Origin: Mycobacteroides abscessus ATCC 19977
GTDB taxonomy: Bacteria; Actinomycetota; Actinomycetes; Mycobacteriales; Mycobacteriaceae
Direction: 5' to 3'
Length of the DNA stretch: 64,000 nucleotides
Assembly (NCBI RefSeq): GCF_000069185.1
Contig: NC_010397.1
Location: forward strand, 744,001 to 808,000
Below, in pieces: positions 24,994 to 33,220 of the stretch (position 1 is the first letter of the stretch; every line of letters begins with the position of its first letter). The translations under genes were made by a program, and so were the position numbers. The notes under the pieces are model-generated. The model saw only the letters and a program-made list of their open reading frames with translations. It was not told the DNA's origin and made no database searches.

Positions 24994-26280
24994 TCAGCCC
25001 GGCAGATCCTCGGTAAGCGCCTCGTCGGCAAGGTCTTCCAGCTCTTTACCCTTGGTTTCCGGTCCAAGCAGGTATCCGATGATCGTCAGTATCCACAGGC
25101 CGCTGAGAGCCAGGTAGGGCGTTTGGATTCCGTAATGCGTGATGGCCCAGCCCACCAGGGCCGGCGCCGCGATGGAGACGACGCGGCCGCCGCCGACGGC
25201 GATGCCGAACCCGGTGCCGCGTAGCACGGTGGGGAAGAGTTCGGCGACGTAGGTGTCACCGACTCCCCACAGCCAGCCCAAGGTGGCGATGGAGATGGCG
25301 CCGAACACCAGGTACTCCGGCAGGGTGTCCGAAGTGGCTCCCAATGCGGTGGAGGCGATTTCGATCAGGGCGCCGAGGACGGCCGAGGGTCGCCGCCCGA
25401 TCCGGTCGGCCAGTGCGGTGCCGATGAAGACGAACACAGCCTGTAGCAGGAAGAAGGCGAGGGCGTAACGGATCGCGTCAATGGAGGTGGCATGAAACTT
25501 CTTGACGATGTAGGTGGTCAAGAACAGGGTCATGCCCCAGTAGCCGACCGCATTGGCGGTGTAGACGAGCCAGCCGACGACGAGGCGCCGCCGTACTCCG
25601 GGAACATGCCACAGCTTCGGCCTGGTGGCACGGCCTTGGACGCGCGCCTTGGTTTGGGTGTAGCGGTGCGATTCCTTGATGCCTTGGCGGGCAAGGAAAA
25701 GCACCACCGCGGGGATGATCGCGACGATGAATGCCGCCTGCCAGCCAAACCGCGGGACCAATACGAGTGCGACCCCGGCGGCCAGGACGTAACCGAGTGA
25801 GAAGAGCGAAAAGATCACGCCACCAACGCCGATGGCCCGTGTCTTGGCCGGCCACACCTCGGCGGTGTAGGGCGCGCCGACCGCGAGCTCGCCGGCACCG
25901 CCCACACCCGTCAAAAAGCGCAACCCGGTGAACGCGGCCACATTGGTGGTCAGGCCGGCCAGGGCGGTGGTTATGCCATACAGCAGGATCGAGGCCCCGA
26001 GGGTGGTCTTCCGGCCCCAGCGATCGGCGGCGAGGCCGAATCCGACGGTGCCGATGGTGTACCCGAGCAGGAAGATCGAGCCGATGTACCCGGCCTGCGC
26101 CTCGGTGATGTGCAGTGTGTCCTTGATCTCCGGTAGCACTAGGCCGTAGATGTTCACCGCGTAGGAGTCGAACCCGTACCCGAGGCCTGCGGTCAACGCG
26201 ACGAAGAACGCCTGCCGGAACGTCACGGGACGGGATTGGGGCGGGTGCGTCCCGGTGGTGTTCTCGGCCGTGGAAGTCAT
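24994..26280 (-). CDS. MFS transporter (metabolite:H+ symporter-like)
   Basis: 428 residues, twelve transmembrane helices. MFS signatures GLAADRWGRKTT in loop 2-3 and TALADRIGRRPSA in loop 8-9. The opening FFVALTAGLGYGFDSYAVNIYGLVLP resembles the aromatic-acid/sugar-acid porter branch. The frame is open far upstream through the tRNA-like att site, but ATG 26280 begins the family's conserved part. Convergent with YbaK. It is the last chromosomal gene before the tRNA-Lys island. Confidence 0.85.
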   Translation of the reverse strand: MTSTAENTTGTHPPQSRPVTFRQAFFVALTAGLGYGFDSYAVNIYGLVLPEIKDTLHITEAQAGYIGSIFLLGYTIGTVGFGLAADRWGRKTTLGASILLYGITTALAGLTTNVAAFTGLRFLTGVGGAGELAVGAPYTAEVWPAKTRAIGVGGVIFSLFSLGYVLAAGVALVLVPRFGWQAAFIVAIIPAVVLFLARQGIKESHRYTQTKARVQGRATRPKLWHVPGVRRRLVVGWLVYTANAVGYWGMTLFLTTYIVKKFHATSIDAIRYALAFFLLQAVFVFIGTALADRIGRRPSAVLGALIEIASTALGATSDTLPEYLVFGAISIATLGWLWGVGDTYVAELFPTVLRGTGFGIAVGGGRVVSIAAPALVGWAITHYGIQTPYLALSGLWILTIIGYLLGPETKGKELEDLADEALTEDLPG

Positions 26281-26354
26281 TGGCCGAACGGTATGAGCCG
26301 GTCGACGGCCTGGTAAGGCTCCTGCTCCCGCTGATTGCAACGGATGATCTGGTG

Positions 26355-26397
26355 CCCCACCAGGGCTCGAACCTGGGACCTGCGGATTAAAAGTCCG
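26355..26397 (-). repeat. Left attachment site: orphan 3' half of tRNA-Lys
   Basis: Identical over 43 bp to the anticodon-to-acceptor part of the intact tRNA-Lys at 35019-35091. The next base on the acceptor side already differs (one C fewer), and the 5' half of the tRNA is absent, so this is not a functional tRNA. It is the attL/attR mark of the island. Confidence 0.88.
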
Positions 26398-26919
26398 CAG
26401 GATTGCGCAAAAGATCCGCAGATTCGCCAGCTGCCAGCCGCTCAGGCCCCAGTCGAGCCTGAGCGGAAGGCGGCATAAGAGTCCGTAGTTTCCAGCCCAG
26501 ACCGCGATCGGTGGTGCTGGCCTTATGGTCGGGCCTCGGCGACATAGGGTTCCATGATCACCACATCCGACGAAAATCCTTGGCGCCCAGCGCTTGTATC
26601 GGCCTCGGCGTGCGCTGGCGGTGCAGTGGGCGCAGGCACGACCCTTCCCGGGTGCGACGGATGGCTCGCTGCCGTCCTGCTCCACATCCAGCGTCCAGCC
26701 GTTGGCGCGGGTAGTGATGGTCATCGTGGTGTTCCCAGTGGGCTGGCCCAGCTCGGCCAGCGTGCCCGCCTGTGCGAGAGTGACTATCACGGCCAGACCC
26801 CAATCCTGCCCGCCGGATTGGCGCTTAAGGTCGGGGATATCCGGCGGCGTGGAACGCCACTTACCTGGGTCGGTGTCCATGAGGACCTTGCCGTCGACGG
26901 TGATCTTGATATTGCTCAT
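26398..26919 (-). CDS. Island protein of unknown function, 3' end uncertain
   Basis: Starts at ATG 26919 with MSNIKITVDGKVLMDTDPGKW and looks protein-like for about 85 residues (VIVTLAQAGTLAELGQ, TMTITTRANGWTLDV). The frame then stays open through the attachment site and into the MFS gene without a stop, so the natural end is unknown; the att boundary is used here. It overlaps the next upstream gene by 4 nt (ATGA). I do not recognise the family. The gene may have lost its stop, or the residues beyond about 90 may be translated junk. Confidence 0.55.
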
Positions 26920-27314
26920 TGGGCTAGGAACTTTCGTAGTTGACGGGCATCGATCGTCACGTCGTCGGTCTTGCCGACCGTCAGCACCAACAAGGGCGTG
27001 GCGCGCTGGTGGTCGGTGCGGTCGTACAGCGTGACGATTCGGGTGCCGTCCGGCGCTTCTGCGGCGTCCTGGCGCAGCTGTGCCGCATCGGCTTTGGTGA
27101 GTACGTCGAATTCGCCATCGATGACCGACTCGATGGCCTCGGCCCAGAGCTTGGCGGCCTGGCCGATCATTTCCTGCGCTTGGTCTTCAGGCATACCGGT
27201 CGCCCGGAAGCCGGGAATCGGAATCACTCGTGCGGGACTGTTTGCGTTGCCGGGATGTTGAAGGGCTCCCGAAGCGAACGTGCGAGTGAGCAGGTCGACT
27301 AGGGATTGGTTCAC
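26916..27314 (-). CDS. Hypothetical island protein
   Basis: 132 residues, soluble and mostly helical, with an acidic middle (AAQLRQDAAEAPDGTRIVTLYDR) and a final LLVLTVGKTDDVTIDARQLRKFL. Translationally coupled to the following gene through an ATGA overlap, so the two are a unit. No recognised domain. Confidence 0.7.
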   Translation of the reverse strand: MNQSLVDLLTRTFASGALQHPGNANSPARVIPIPGFRATGMPEDQAQEMIGQAAKLWAEAIESVIDGEFDVLTKADAAQLRQDAAEAPDGTRIVTLYDRTDHQRATPLLVLTVGKTDDVTIDARQLRKFLAQ

Positions 27315-27392
27315 AGCGCGTGTGCCCTCCTTTGGAGGCTGCCAGCGTTATGGCGGGGTCGCTCTGGCGACTGGCGGCCTGGCGTAAATGAA

Positions 27393-27486
27393 CTGGCCAG
27401 TGCATAGTGAGAAGAAAGTCAGCAAAGTAGTGGTCATGTGCAAGGGAGGGGTTGCAGTGAGCGTTGGGCTGATGGCACTGACGCCG
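27393..27486 (+). repeat. Duplicated leader/start segment, copy 1
   Basis: A stretch of about 94 bp (from CTGGCCAG through the first helix codons of the gene at 27457) recurs with scattered substitutions at 28034-28126. It covers the probable promoter, ribosome site and first codons, so the two downstream genes should be expressed alike. Confidence 0.75.
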
Positions 27487-27936
27487 GTTGTGGTGGTGTT
27501 TGGCTATCTCGGTTGGCAATCGGCCCGCGGCGTCGGGCGCTGGGTGCTAGATCGTCGGCGCCGTGACGTTTCAAATGCCGCCCTGGGATCCGAGTCGGAG
27601 GCCGGGGACGCCACAGGAATCTTTGATGGCAAACCTACTGGGCGGATTCGCGTGAAGAGTCAATCCGAATCCAGCTGGGAACTAGCGATAGAACCGATAG
27701 GTGACCATGTTCAGCTTCCTAGCGGCGACGATGCGCTCATCGAGTACGTGTTACCTGGTAGGCCGATGATCACTCGAGATGGTGTACCGGAGGTAATCGC
27801 TTACTCTGATCGCGGCATCGTTGTGTGCCTACCGCGATTCGACGAGTTCAGGGTCCTCAACAAGGCAGGCGAGATACTCATTGAAGTCGGAACCATAGGG
27901 CCGAAGCCCAGGAGTAGTGACGAAAACCCCAGCTAG
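27457..27936 (+). CDS. Membrane-anchored island protein, first paralogue of a duplicated pair
   Basis: 159 residues. Residues 1-25 form a single transmembrane helix (VSVGLMALTPVVVVFGYLGW), followed by a basic stretch RRRRD and a soluble domain of about 110 residues. GTG 27457 is chosen because GGAGGGG lies just upstream and the same upstream sequence and start recur at 28097. The start is shared with the next gene by duplication, but the C-terminal domain is unrelated to it. Unknown function. Confidence 0.65.
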   Translation: MSVGLMALTPVVVVFGYLGWQSARGVGRWVLDRRRRDVSNAALGSESEAGDATGIFDGKPTGRIRVKSQSESSWELAIEPIGDHVQLPSGDDALIEYVLPGRPMITRDGVPEVIAYSDRGIVVCLPRFDEFRVLNKAGEILIEVGTIGPKPRSSDENPS

Positions 27937-27947
27937 ACCGGGGTTTT
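27923..27947 (+). terminator. Intrinsic terminator, copy 1
   Basis: AAAACCCC (27923-27930) pairs with GGGGTTTT (27940-27947), overlapping the stop codon of the preceding gene. A near-identical hairpin follows the second paralogue. Confidence 0.75.
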
Positions 27948-28033
27948 CATACGGTGGACATAGTTGTCCAGGTCAAGAGATTGCCCGCCCAGCGGCGTCT
28001 TGAGCTGGTGACCTACTGCCCGGCGTTGAGATT

Positions 28034-28126
28034 CTGGCCAGTCCATAATGAGAAGAACGTCAGCAAAGTGGCTGCCAGATGCAAGGAGTGGTTGCAGTGA
28101 GCATTGGGCTGATCGCGCTGACGCCG
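28034..28126 (+). repeat. Duplicated leader/start segment, copy 2
   Basis: Second copy of the leader at 27393-27486, with the same ribosome site AAGGAG and GTG start at 28097. Confidence 0.75.
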
Positions 28127-28360
28127 TTTGCGGTGTTACTCGGGTACCTCTGCTGGCAGTTAGTCCGCAAAGCGAGCCCTCGGGGGCCAGATCATGGCGG
28201 TCGTCGCGTTTCGGACGGTGCGCCTGGGTATAGCCCGGGAGCCGGGGCCGACACGGGAACCTTTGGCTTCTTCGGCGGATTCGGCGGAGGCAGTGGCGGC
28301 GGGTACTGCGACAGCGGCGGATTTAGTGACGGCGGTGGTGGGTGCGACGGCGGTAGCTGA
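28097..28360 (+). CDS. Small membrane protein with Gly-rich tail, second paralogue
   Basis: 87 residues. The N-terminal helix VSIGLIALTPFAVLLGYLCW is nearly the same as that of the gene at 27457, but the rest is a Gly/Ser-rich tail (GFFGGFGGGSGGGYCDSGG) with two cysteines, unrelated to the first paralogue's domain. Same leader and same terminator as that gene, so a duplicated expression cassette carries different C-terminal contents. Unknown function. Confidence 0.6.
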   Translation: MSIGLIALTPFAVLLGYLCWQLVRKASPRGPDHGGRRVSDGAPGYSPGAGADTGTFGFFGGFGGGSGGGYCDSGGFSDGGGGCDGGS

Positions 28361-28382
28361 CCGCCAGAGCCTCGAAACGACG

Positions 28383-28407
28383 AAAACCCCAGCTAGGCTG
28401 GGGTTTT
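28383..28407. terminator. Intrinsic terminator, copy 2 (bidirectional)
   Basis: Perfect 11-bp stem AAAACCCCAGC / GCTGGGGTTTT with a 3-nt loop, serving the plus-strand gene at 28097. It also touches the stop codon of the convergent gene at 28407, so it can end both transcripts. Confidence 0.8.
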
Positions 28408-28853
28408 CATGCGGTGGATATAGTTGTCCCACCGACATGTTGGGACTCATTTTGCCATACGTGCAGGTCAGGCCTGCGATATCGGCGCTTTCGCGTGTCG
28501 CGACGCCACAGGGTGTGCGCGGCCATGAGTGCTGAGGCCAGCGCTGGCGCGTCCTGCACGGGCAGCTTGTCGGGCACGTTGCGAATGGCCACCTGGTCGC
28601 CGTGCGGGCTGATGCGAACGGCGCCGTCAGACCATGGTTGTGCGGTGATCGGTACTCGGACATATTGCCGGCCGGACTCGTAGGTCTCGACCTCGGGTAG
28701 TGCGATGACCACGTGGCCCCTGGACTTGAGGGCGTCGGGCAGTATCGAGGCGACGATGTCGGCGACCTGCGCCTGCGTGTACACGATGGTCTCGGTCTGA
28801 CCTTCGGCGCCGATGCTCTCGATGACCTCACGAATGGCCTTCCGGGCGTCCAT
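28407..28853 (-). CDS. Hypothetical phage-like protein
   Basis: 148 residues, soluble. It opens with MDARKAIREVIESIGAEGQTE, continues with VADIVASILPDALKSRGHVV, and ends with a basic KRRYRRPDLHVW. The compact alpha/beta pattern and position in the island suggest a phage-type accessory protein, but I do not recognise a domain. It ends at the bidirectional terminator. Confidence 0.65.
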   Translation of the reverse strand: MDARKAIREVIESIGAEGQTETIVYTQAQVADIVASILPDALKSRGHVVIALPEVETYESGRQYVRVPITAQPWSDGAVRISPHGDQVAIRNVPDKLPVQDAPALASALMAAHTLWRRDTRKRRYRRPDLHVWQNESQHVGGTTISTA

Positions 28854-29144
28854 GGGCGAGTTCTACGCCGAGAGTCCGACATGACGGCTAGATCGCGGGC
28901 AGAAGATGAAGATCTGGCGAACACGGTCCGACCCGCCGAGCGAGACGTGGCGTCCCATGGTCGATGTTGCTCCAAGATCGCGGTACCGCGCGAGGGTCTT
29001 CATGCTGTGTCTACCAGCGGAGATGCAAGCCCGTGCTGAAGTGGCTAACTCTTTAGCTGGGGTTTTCTCGACATGGCAACCATATGTGTGTAATGATCTG
29101 CCCAGGGGCGCGTTCAGCGTCGGCTGAAAGGGGCGGTTGTATTC

Positions 29145-30329
29145 ATGGTCATGAAGGAGCGTTGGACGATGCCAGCGGGTTTGCGGCGAGCCTCGGCGCT
29201 GGTGGCAATTGTCGCTTTGGCTGTCGGTGGAGCGAAGGTTATCGACGGCCACACCGTCGCTGGTAGCGGCTTTTCGGCGGTCGCGACCGTGGCAGCTGAT
29301 CCCACTGGCGGCCCAACAGGCGGGCCTGGCAGCGGGCCCGGAGGAATGAATGGAAGTCAGTTTCAGCCACCTTCTGCGCCTCAGCAGATGCCCGACTATC
29401 AGGGTGGAAACAACTTGCCGCCGCTAGATCAGAATGGCGGAATCAGCATCTATAACAGCGGGGTTCAAGGTGCCCCGCAACAGGCGCCGGGTGAGCAAAG
29501 CGCGCAACAGCCTCAGCAGGGCTGGGATCAGCCCGCTCATGGGAATCAGATTCCTGACTATCAAACGAATCCCGGGTTCACCCAAGGCCCCGGTAAGCCC
29601 AACCCGGACGCTCAAGCGCCTCAGCAAGGCAACCAGCCTCAGCAGGGTCAGCAGCAGCCGAGTCAAGCCCCGACACAACAGCAGCAGCCGGGGCAGGAGC
29701 GCGATAGTGATCGAATTCGGGATTTCTCCGAGAGGTGCAGTCTGGCGTCTGATGTGCTGCAGTCGGGAAGTGTGCCGGTCTCGCTGATCGGTGCGGCAGG
29801 GGGCGCCTTGGTGAATGCGCGCCTCGAGCCTGGTCGGGACCCGAGTATTCCGATTTGCCCGGACTGTAACCCACCGGTTCTTAAGCAATTCACTGATGGG
29901 GACAATCCGCTGGATCAGTTGTGGCGGGATGTGCTCAAAAAGTACGTCGACGAGAAGATGGATGAAGCCAAAGAAGAGGCCATTGACAGTGCTTTGGAGC
30001 CGTTGAAGAAGTGGCTCTCGGAGAACTCGACGGCGGACTGCGGTATCACCTCATGCTCGGTCTATTTCCACAAGAACGTAACGAAGTGGCTTAAGGACAA
30101 CGCAGCACTTACTGCTCTTGCTCCGGCGGTAAGCGGCTATATCCTGTGCACTGTCGTCGGCGCTAAAACTAACGCGTATGTGGGTGGCGCATGCGGATTG
30201 GCGAATACCGCCAGCTGGGCTTTTCTTATCAATGCCATCAACCGTGCGGGCGACGGCACTGGTTGCCTGCGCGTGCGTGCGGGTATCCCTGCCGGGTATT
30301 ACGCTGATCATTCGGGGTTCTGTGTATGA
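29145..30329 (+). CDS. Secreted Pro/Gln-rich protein with Cys-rich C-terminal domain
   Basis: 394 residues. A signal peptide (hydrophobic 13-32) is followed by a Gly/Pro-rich segment, the module QMPDYQGG...PPLDQNGGISIYN (residues 81-104), a Pro/Gln-rich linker to about 188 and a C-terminal domain of about 200 residues. That domain has roughly ten cysteines and ends with LRVRAGIPAGYYADHSGFCV. The module recurs in the protein at 49272. ATG 29169, preceded by AAGGAG, is an alternative start. It overlaps a lipoprotein gene by 4 nt. A secreted effector/toxin is plausible; function is not known. Confidence 0.7.
   Translation: MVMKERWTMPAGLRRASALVAIVALAVGGAKVIDGHTVAGSGFSAVATVAADPTGGPTGGPGSGPGGMNGSQFQPPSAPQQMPDYQGGNNLPPLDQNGGISIYNSGVQGAPQQAPGEQSAQQPQQGWDQPAHGNQIPDYQTNPGFTQGPGKPNPDAQAPQQGNQPQQGQQQPSQAPTQQQQPGQERDSDRIRDFSERCSLASDVLQSGSVPVSLIGAAGGALVNARLEPGRDPSIPICPDCNPPVLKQFTDGDNPLDQLWRDVLKKYVDEKMDEAKEEAIDSALEPLKKWLSENSTADCGITSCSVYFHKNVTKWLKDNAALTALAPAVSGYILCTVVGAKTNAYVGGACGLANTASWAFLINAINRAGDGTGCLRVRAGIPAGYYADHSGFCV
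29385..29456 (+). repeat. PPLDQN-GISIYN module, copy 1 (coding)
   Basis: Coding segment for QMPDYQGG-NN-LPPLDQNGGISIYN in the secreted island protein. The same module, with similar codons, is at 50298-50381 in another gene. Both copies precede an AHG-xx-P-D/N-Y element and a Pro/Gln-rich linker. Confidence 0.85.
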
Positions 30330-30763
30330 GCAAGCAGCTTATGAGGAGATATGCCGTCGCGTTTGGTGCCGTGGCCGTGCTGGTGGGATGCTCCGCCCCC
30401 GAAGAGGGTGCGGGGGAAGTCCCTGCGGTAGAGAAGGCCGTCCGGGGGTATGTTGAGGCCTATAACAGCGGGGACGTTCAGCGGTATCTAGGTTCGATGT
30501 GCCCAAGCCTGAGGGATTCGCGTGTAGCAAAAACAAGATCGCCCGACCGAGATTTGAAGGATGCTCTTGTTCAGGATGGGGCGATGGCCCTCGACTCCAT
30601 CACCGATGTTCACCTGGAATCGTCAACCAAGGCCACTGCGCTGGTTCAAATTCGCTACGCCAATGATGAGAAAAACGGCGGTACCGGCGCCTTTCCGCAG
30701 AAGCAGGTTTTTATTAAGGACGGTGACCGTTGGATGATCTGCACTGGGAAGACCGACGAGTAA
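30326..30763 (+). CDS. Lipoprotein with NTF2-like/DUF4878-type domain
   Basis: 145 residues. Lipobox VLVGCS puts the lipidated Cys near residue 22. The mature part begins with VEKAVRGYVEAYNSGDVQRYLGSMC, a typical start of NTF2-like/DUF4878 lipoproteins, and ends with a WMICTG strand. Start overlaps the stop of the secreted-protein gene (ATGA), so the two products are made together. A partner or immunity role for that protein is inference from coupling. Confidence 0.7.
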   Translation: MSKQLMRRYAVAFGAVAVLVGCSAPEEGAGEVPAVEKAVRGYVEAYNSGDVQRYLGSMCPSLRDSRVAKTRSPDRDLKDALVQDGAMALDSITDVHLESSTKATALVQIRYANDEKNGGTGAFPQKQVFIKDGDRWMICTGKTDE

Positions 30764-30767
30764 TAGA

Positions 30768-30950
30768 GTGCGTCAGATGGAGAAGAAAACCGCCCTCAAG
30801 CGCCTCACTCTTTTGAATAGTGCAATTGCCGCTGCGTGGTGGCTCACCTATCCGCTATTAGGCCTCAAAGGTGTGGTTATAGGCGAAATCGTTATCTTTG
30901 TGGTCACGGTGATCGCGGCCGTGTCGATCGAGAGAAAGATGGAACGCTGA
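30768..30950 (+). CDS. Small two-helix membrane protein
   Basis: 60 residues with two hydrophobic helices (about 17-30 and 35-52) and basic ends. GTG 30768 or ATG 30777 could be the start. It lies 4 nt after the lipoprotein gene and 2 nt before the next one, inside a compact operon. Small membrane proteins beside secreted toxins are often immunity proteins; nothing in the sequence proves this. Confidence 0.6.
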   Translation: MRQMEKKTALKRLTLLNSAIAAAWWLTYPLLGLKGVVIGEIVIFVVTVIAAVSIERKMER

Positions 30951-30952
30951 GA

Positions 30953-31534
30953 ATGTTTGCCAAGACCGGATCTTTGATCGCTGGGATGGTCGTACTCTCA
31001 GTAGCGGGATGCTCAAGCACGGAGCCATCAGGGACGGGCGCCACGACAGTCCGTACCTCCGTAGCGTCAGGTCCGGTGGATTTCGCAAAGATCCCGGGAC
31101 AAATACCTGCTGAGGCGGAAATGACGCAGCAGGGAAGCGAAGAGGCGCCTATCGGAGCCTGCGTCTACCTCAAGGGAAAACCCGGCAGCGTCACGCTAAA
31201 CAAAGTGGACTGTGACTCCCAAGATGCGAACTACCGTGTCATCCAGAGAGTCGGCTTCCCTGACCAATGCGTCAACGACGCAGACCGACGATTCTACTTG
31301 GGCAGTCCGCAGGGCGAATGGACTGCCTGCATGGACTACGCATGGACGAGTGAGGGCTGCATCAGCGTCGCGCCGGACAAGGTTGTCCGGGCCGAATGTG
31401 ATGACAAAAATCTGCCGAACCGAGAACGGCCAATAACGATCTTATTCAATACGATTGATACCAGCCGCTGTCTTTTCGGCGGGTTTGCACATCCGGTGCG
31501 CCGGTTCACGGTATGTACGGAGACCCAGAAGTAG
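30953..31534 (+). CDS. LppU-like lipoprotein
   Basis: 193 residues. Lipobox SVAGCS (Cys about 20). The mature domain has the LppU-type pattern: IGACVYLKGKPGSV near residue 64, VDCDSQDANYRVIQRVGFPDQC and a late Cys pair, with eight cysteines in all, probably disulphide-bonded outside the membrane. LppU-family function is unknown. Fourth gene of the operon headed by the secreted Pro/Gln-rich protein. Confidence 0.72.
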   Translation: MFAKTGSLIAGMVVLSVAGCSSTEPSGTGATTVRTSVASGPVDFAKIPGQIPAEAEMTQQGSEEAPIGACVYLKGKPGSVTLNKVDCDSQDANYRVIQRVGFPDQCVNDADRRFYLGSPQGEWTACMDYAWTSEGCISVAPDKVVRAECDDKNLPNRERPITILFNTIDTSRCLFGGFAHPVRRFTVCTETQK

Positions 31535-31544
31535 CCTGTCATGT

Positions 31545-32340
31545 GTGGCTGATGGTGTAGCTCAGCGGCGGTGGACCGCTGACGAGCTGGCAGTGGCGCT
31601 GGACCGGTCACTATCGTGCGCCGAGGCTGGCGCGAGGTTGGGCCGCACCCGGCTACAGGTGGAGAAGGCTCGAAAGCGGTACCGGGGACGCGATATTGAG
31701 CAACTGCTCGCCCAGAAACGTGGTCGCGCTGCCGAGCTAGAGCAGGTAGCCGAGACCGACATCGCCTGCTATGGGTCATGGACACCACAGGAGATCGCGA
31801 TCGCACTGGATCGGTCGATTTCCCGCACTGAAGCGGCCCGCCGGTTGGGGCGTTCCTTCAGGGCGATCAAGCACATTCGAGACCTGCAGCGCCAAAAGGC
31901 CTCGGGTTTGATCCCGGCGCGCGAGTCGCGCGCGGAGCCGATACGGCAGCGCCTCTGGACCGAGGATGAGATCGCTGTCCTGGCCGATGAGTCCCGCACA
32001 CCTACGGAGATTGCCGCCTTCGATCAATTCGGTCACTGTGGCTCGTGCGCGGTGGCTGGGGCGCCTGCAGGGCAAGGTCCCTGAACATCTGCACGGAACC
32101 AACACGGGCGTGAGCCGATACGGATGCCTATGTCCGCGGTGCCGGGACGCGGCCGAAGCAGAGCGGGAGCGACGCCAAGAGGCCACCCGGCACACGGCGG
32201 TCAACTACAAGGCGCCCTGGACCGACAGCGATATCGAGATCGCGCTAGATCGCAACCTGACCGTGATTGAGGCCGCCCAGCGCTTGGGACGAACCCACAG
32301 CGCGGTGCGTGCGCTGCGATACAAGTACCGAGACTCCTGA
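31545..32340 (+). pseudogene. Tandem SANT/Myb-like HTH protein, frameshifted
   Basis: Four repeats of one DNA-binding unit are readable: RRWTADELAVALDRSLSCAEAGARLGR, WTPQEIAIALDRSIS-x-TEAARRLGR, WTEDEIAVLADESRTPTEIAA (broken) and WTDSDIEIALDRNLTVIEAAQRLGR. Between repeats 3 and 4 lies an HGTNTG...YGC-x-CPRC motif frequent in actinophage proteins. The frame changes near 32015-32025, splitting the gene into 31545-32084 and a continuation ending at 32340. Restoring one frame gives a protein of about 264 residues. Probably an inactive phage-derived regulator. Confidence 0.65.
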
Positions 32341-32476
32341 TTGCCGTTGGGCACGAGGTCGCCGACGTACGCGTTAGGGAACTTGTCGCGTGGTGGGCGT
32401 GCCATGTTCTGGTTCTACGCCGAGGGTCTGACACATTTGCTACGTTCACGTGATGGTTGAAGTTAGGGGTGCGGAA

Positions 32477-33121
32477 ATGACTTCGATTTCGAATGAAACC
32501 GAAGATGAAAGGGCAGCCAAGGCTGGCATACGGATGCTTACAGGAATTGGCGGGTTAATCCTGCTGTTTGCCTTGGCGAATCTGGACTACGTTCCGCGCA
32601 TCATTCGTTTCAAACAAGTCCACCCTGATCTGTTCTGGTGGACTGCGGCGATAACCGGCATAAACGCGGCGATCATCCTGCTCGCGGCTGTCGTTCTATG
32701 GAACTGCCCGCCTCGACCACTGATACCCGACAATCGACTTACGGTGCGGGTGAAGCAGATTGCGAAATTCTTGGTCGGCGCCACGACCTTCGGACTCGCT
32801 GCCTTCTGGGGAGCCCTAGCTGGCGCCATGATGCCTTCGCCTGAGAAGGGCGTCACGCACGATGAGATGAATCATCTTCTAGGCCAGATCGTGGGTGAGC
32901 CATTGAAGTTCATGACCATGCTGGCGTTAGTGGGAATGGTCCTAGCACTTTGTTTGGATCTCTACGTGGTGGGTCGAGAACGTCGAAAATCTATATTTAG
33001 AGGGCTACGCCCCGTGCTGGCGTGGCTTTGCACGCAACTGACATCACCGCGGGTGATCGGCACCGTGTCTTATCTGTCGCTGGCGATGATCACCTGGTGC
33101 GGCACGCTCCCACGCACCTAG
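32477..33121 (+). CDS. Polytopic membrane protein of unknown function
   Basis: 214 residues with about five hydrophobic helices (22-42, 58-82, 102-125, 148-170, 190-210). ATG 32477 is preferred because AGGGG lies 7 nt upstream; longer starts at 32450 exist. A 100-bp gap separates it from the HTH remnant. No family recognised. Confidence 0.65.
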   Translation: MTSISNETEDERAAKAGIRMLTGIGGLILLFALANLDYVPRIIRFKQVHPDLFWWTAAITGINAAIILLAAVVLWNCPPRPLIPDNRLTVRVKQIAKFLVGATTFGLAAFWGALAGAMMPSPEKGVTHDEMNHLLGQIVGEPLKFMTMLALVGMVLALCLDLYVVGRERRKSIFRGLRPVLAWLCTQLTSPRVIGTVSYLSLAMITWCGTLPRT

Positions 33122-33220
33122 TCGGCTTCAATGCCAATTCTGAATTTCCCCTAAATATGCATACGGCCTGACGGCGCCAGTGTAAGTATCACGGCAAATA
33201 TGGTTCGTGGGGGATCTGAA

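Noticed and set aside
26355..26400. A second tRNA-Lys gene
   Set aside because: Only the 3' half is present; the D-arm and 5' acceptor strand are missing, so it is an att remnant.
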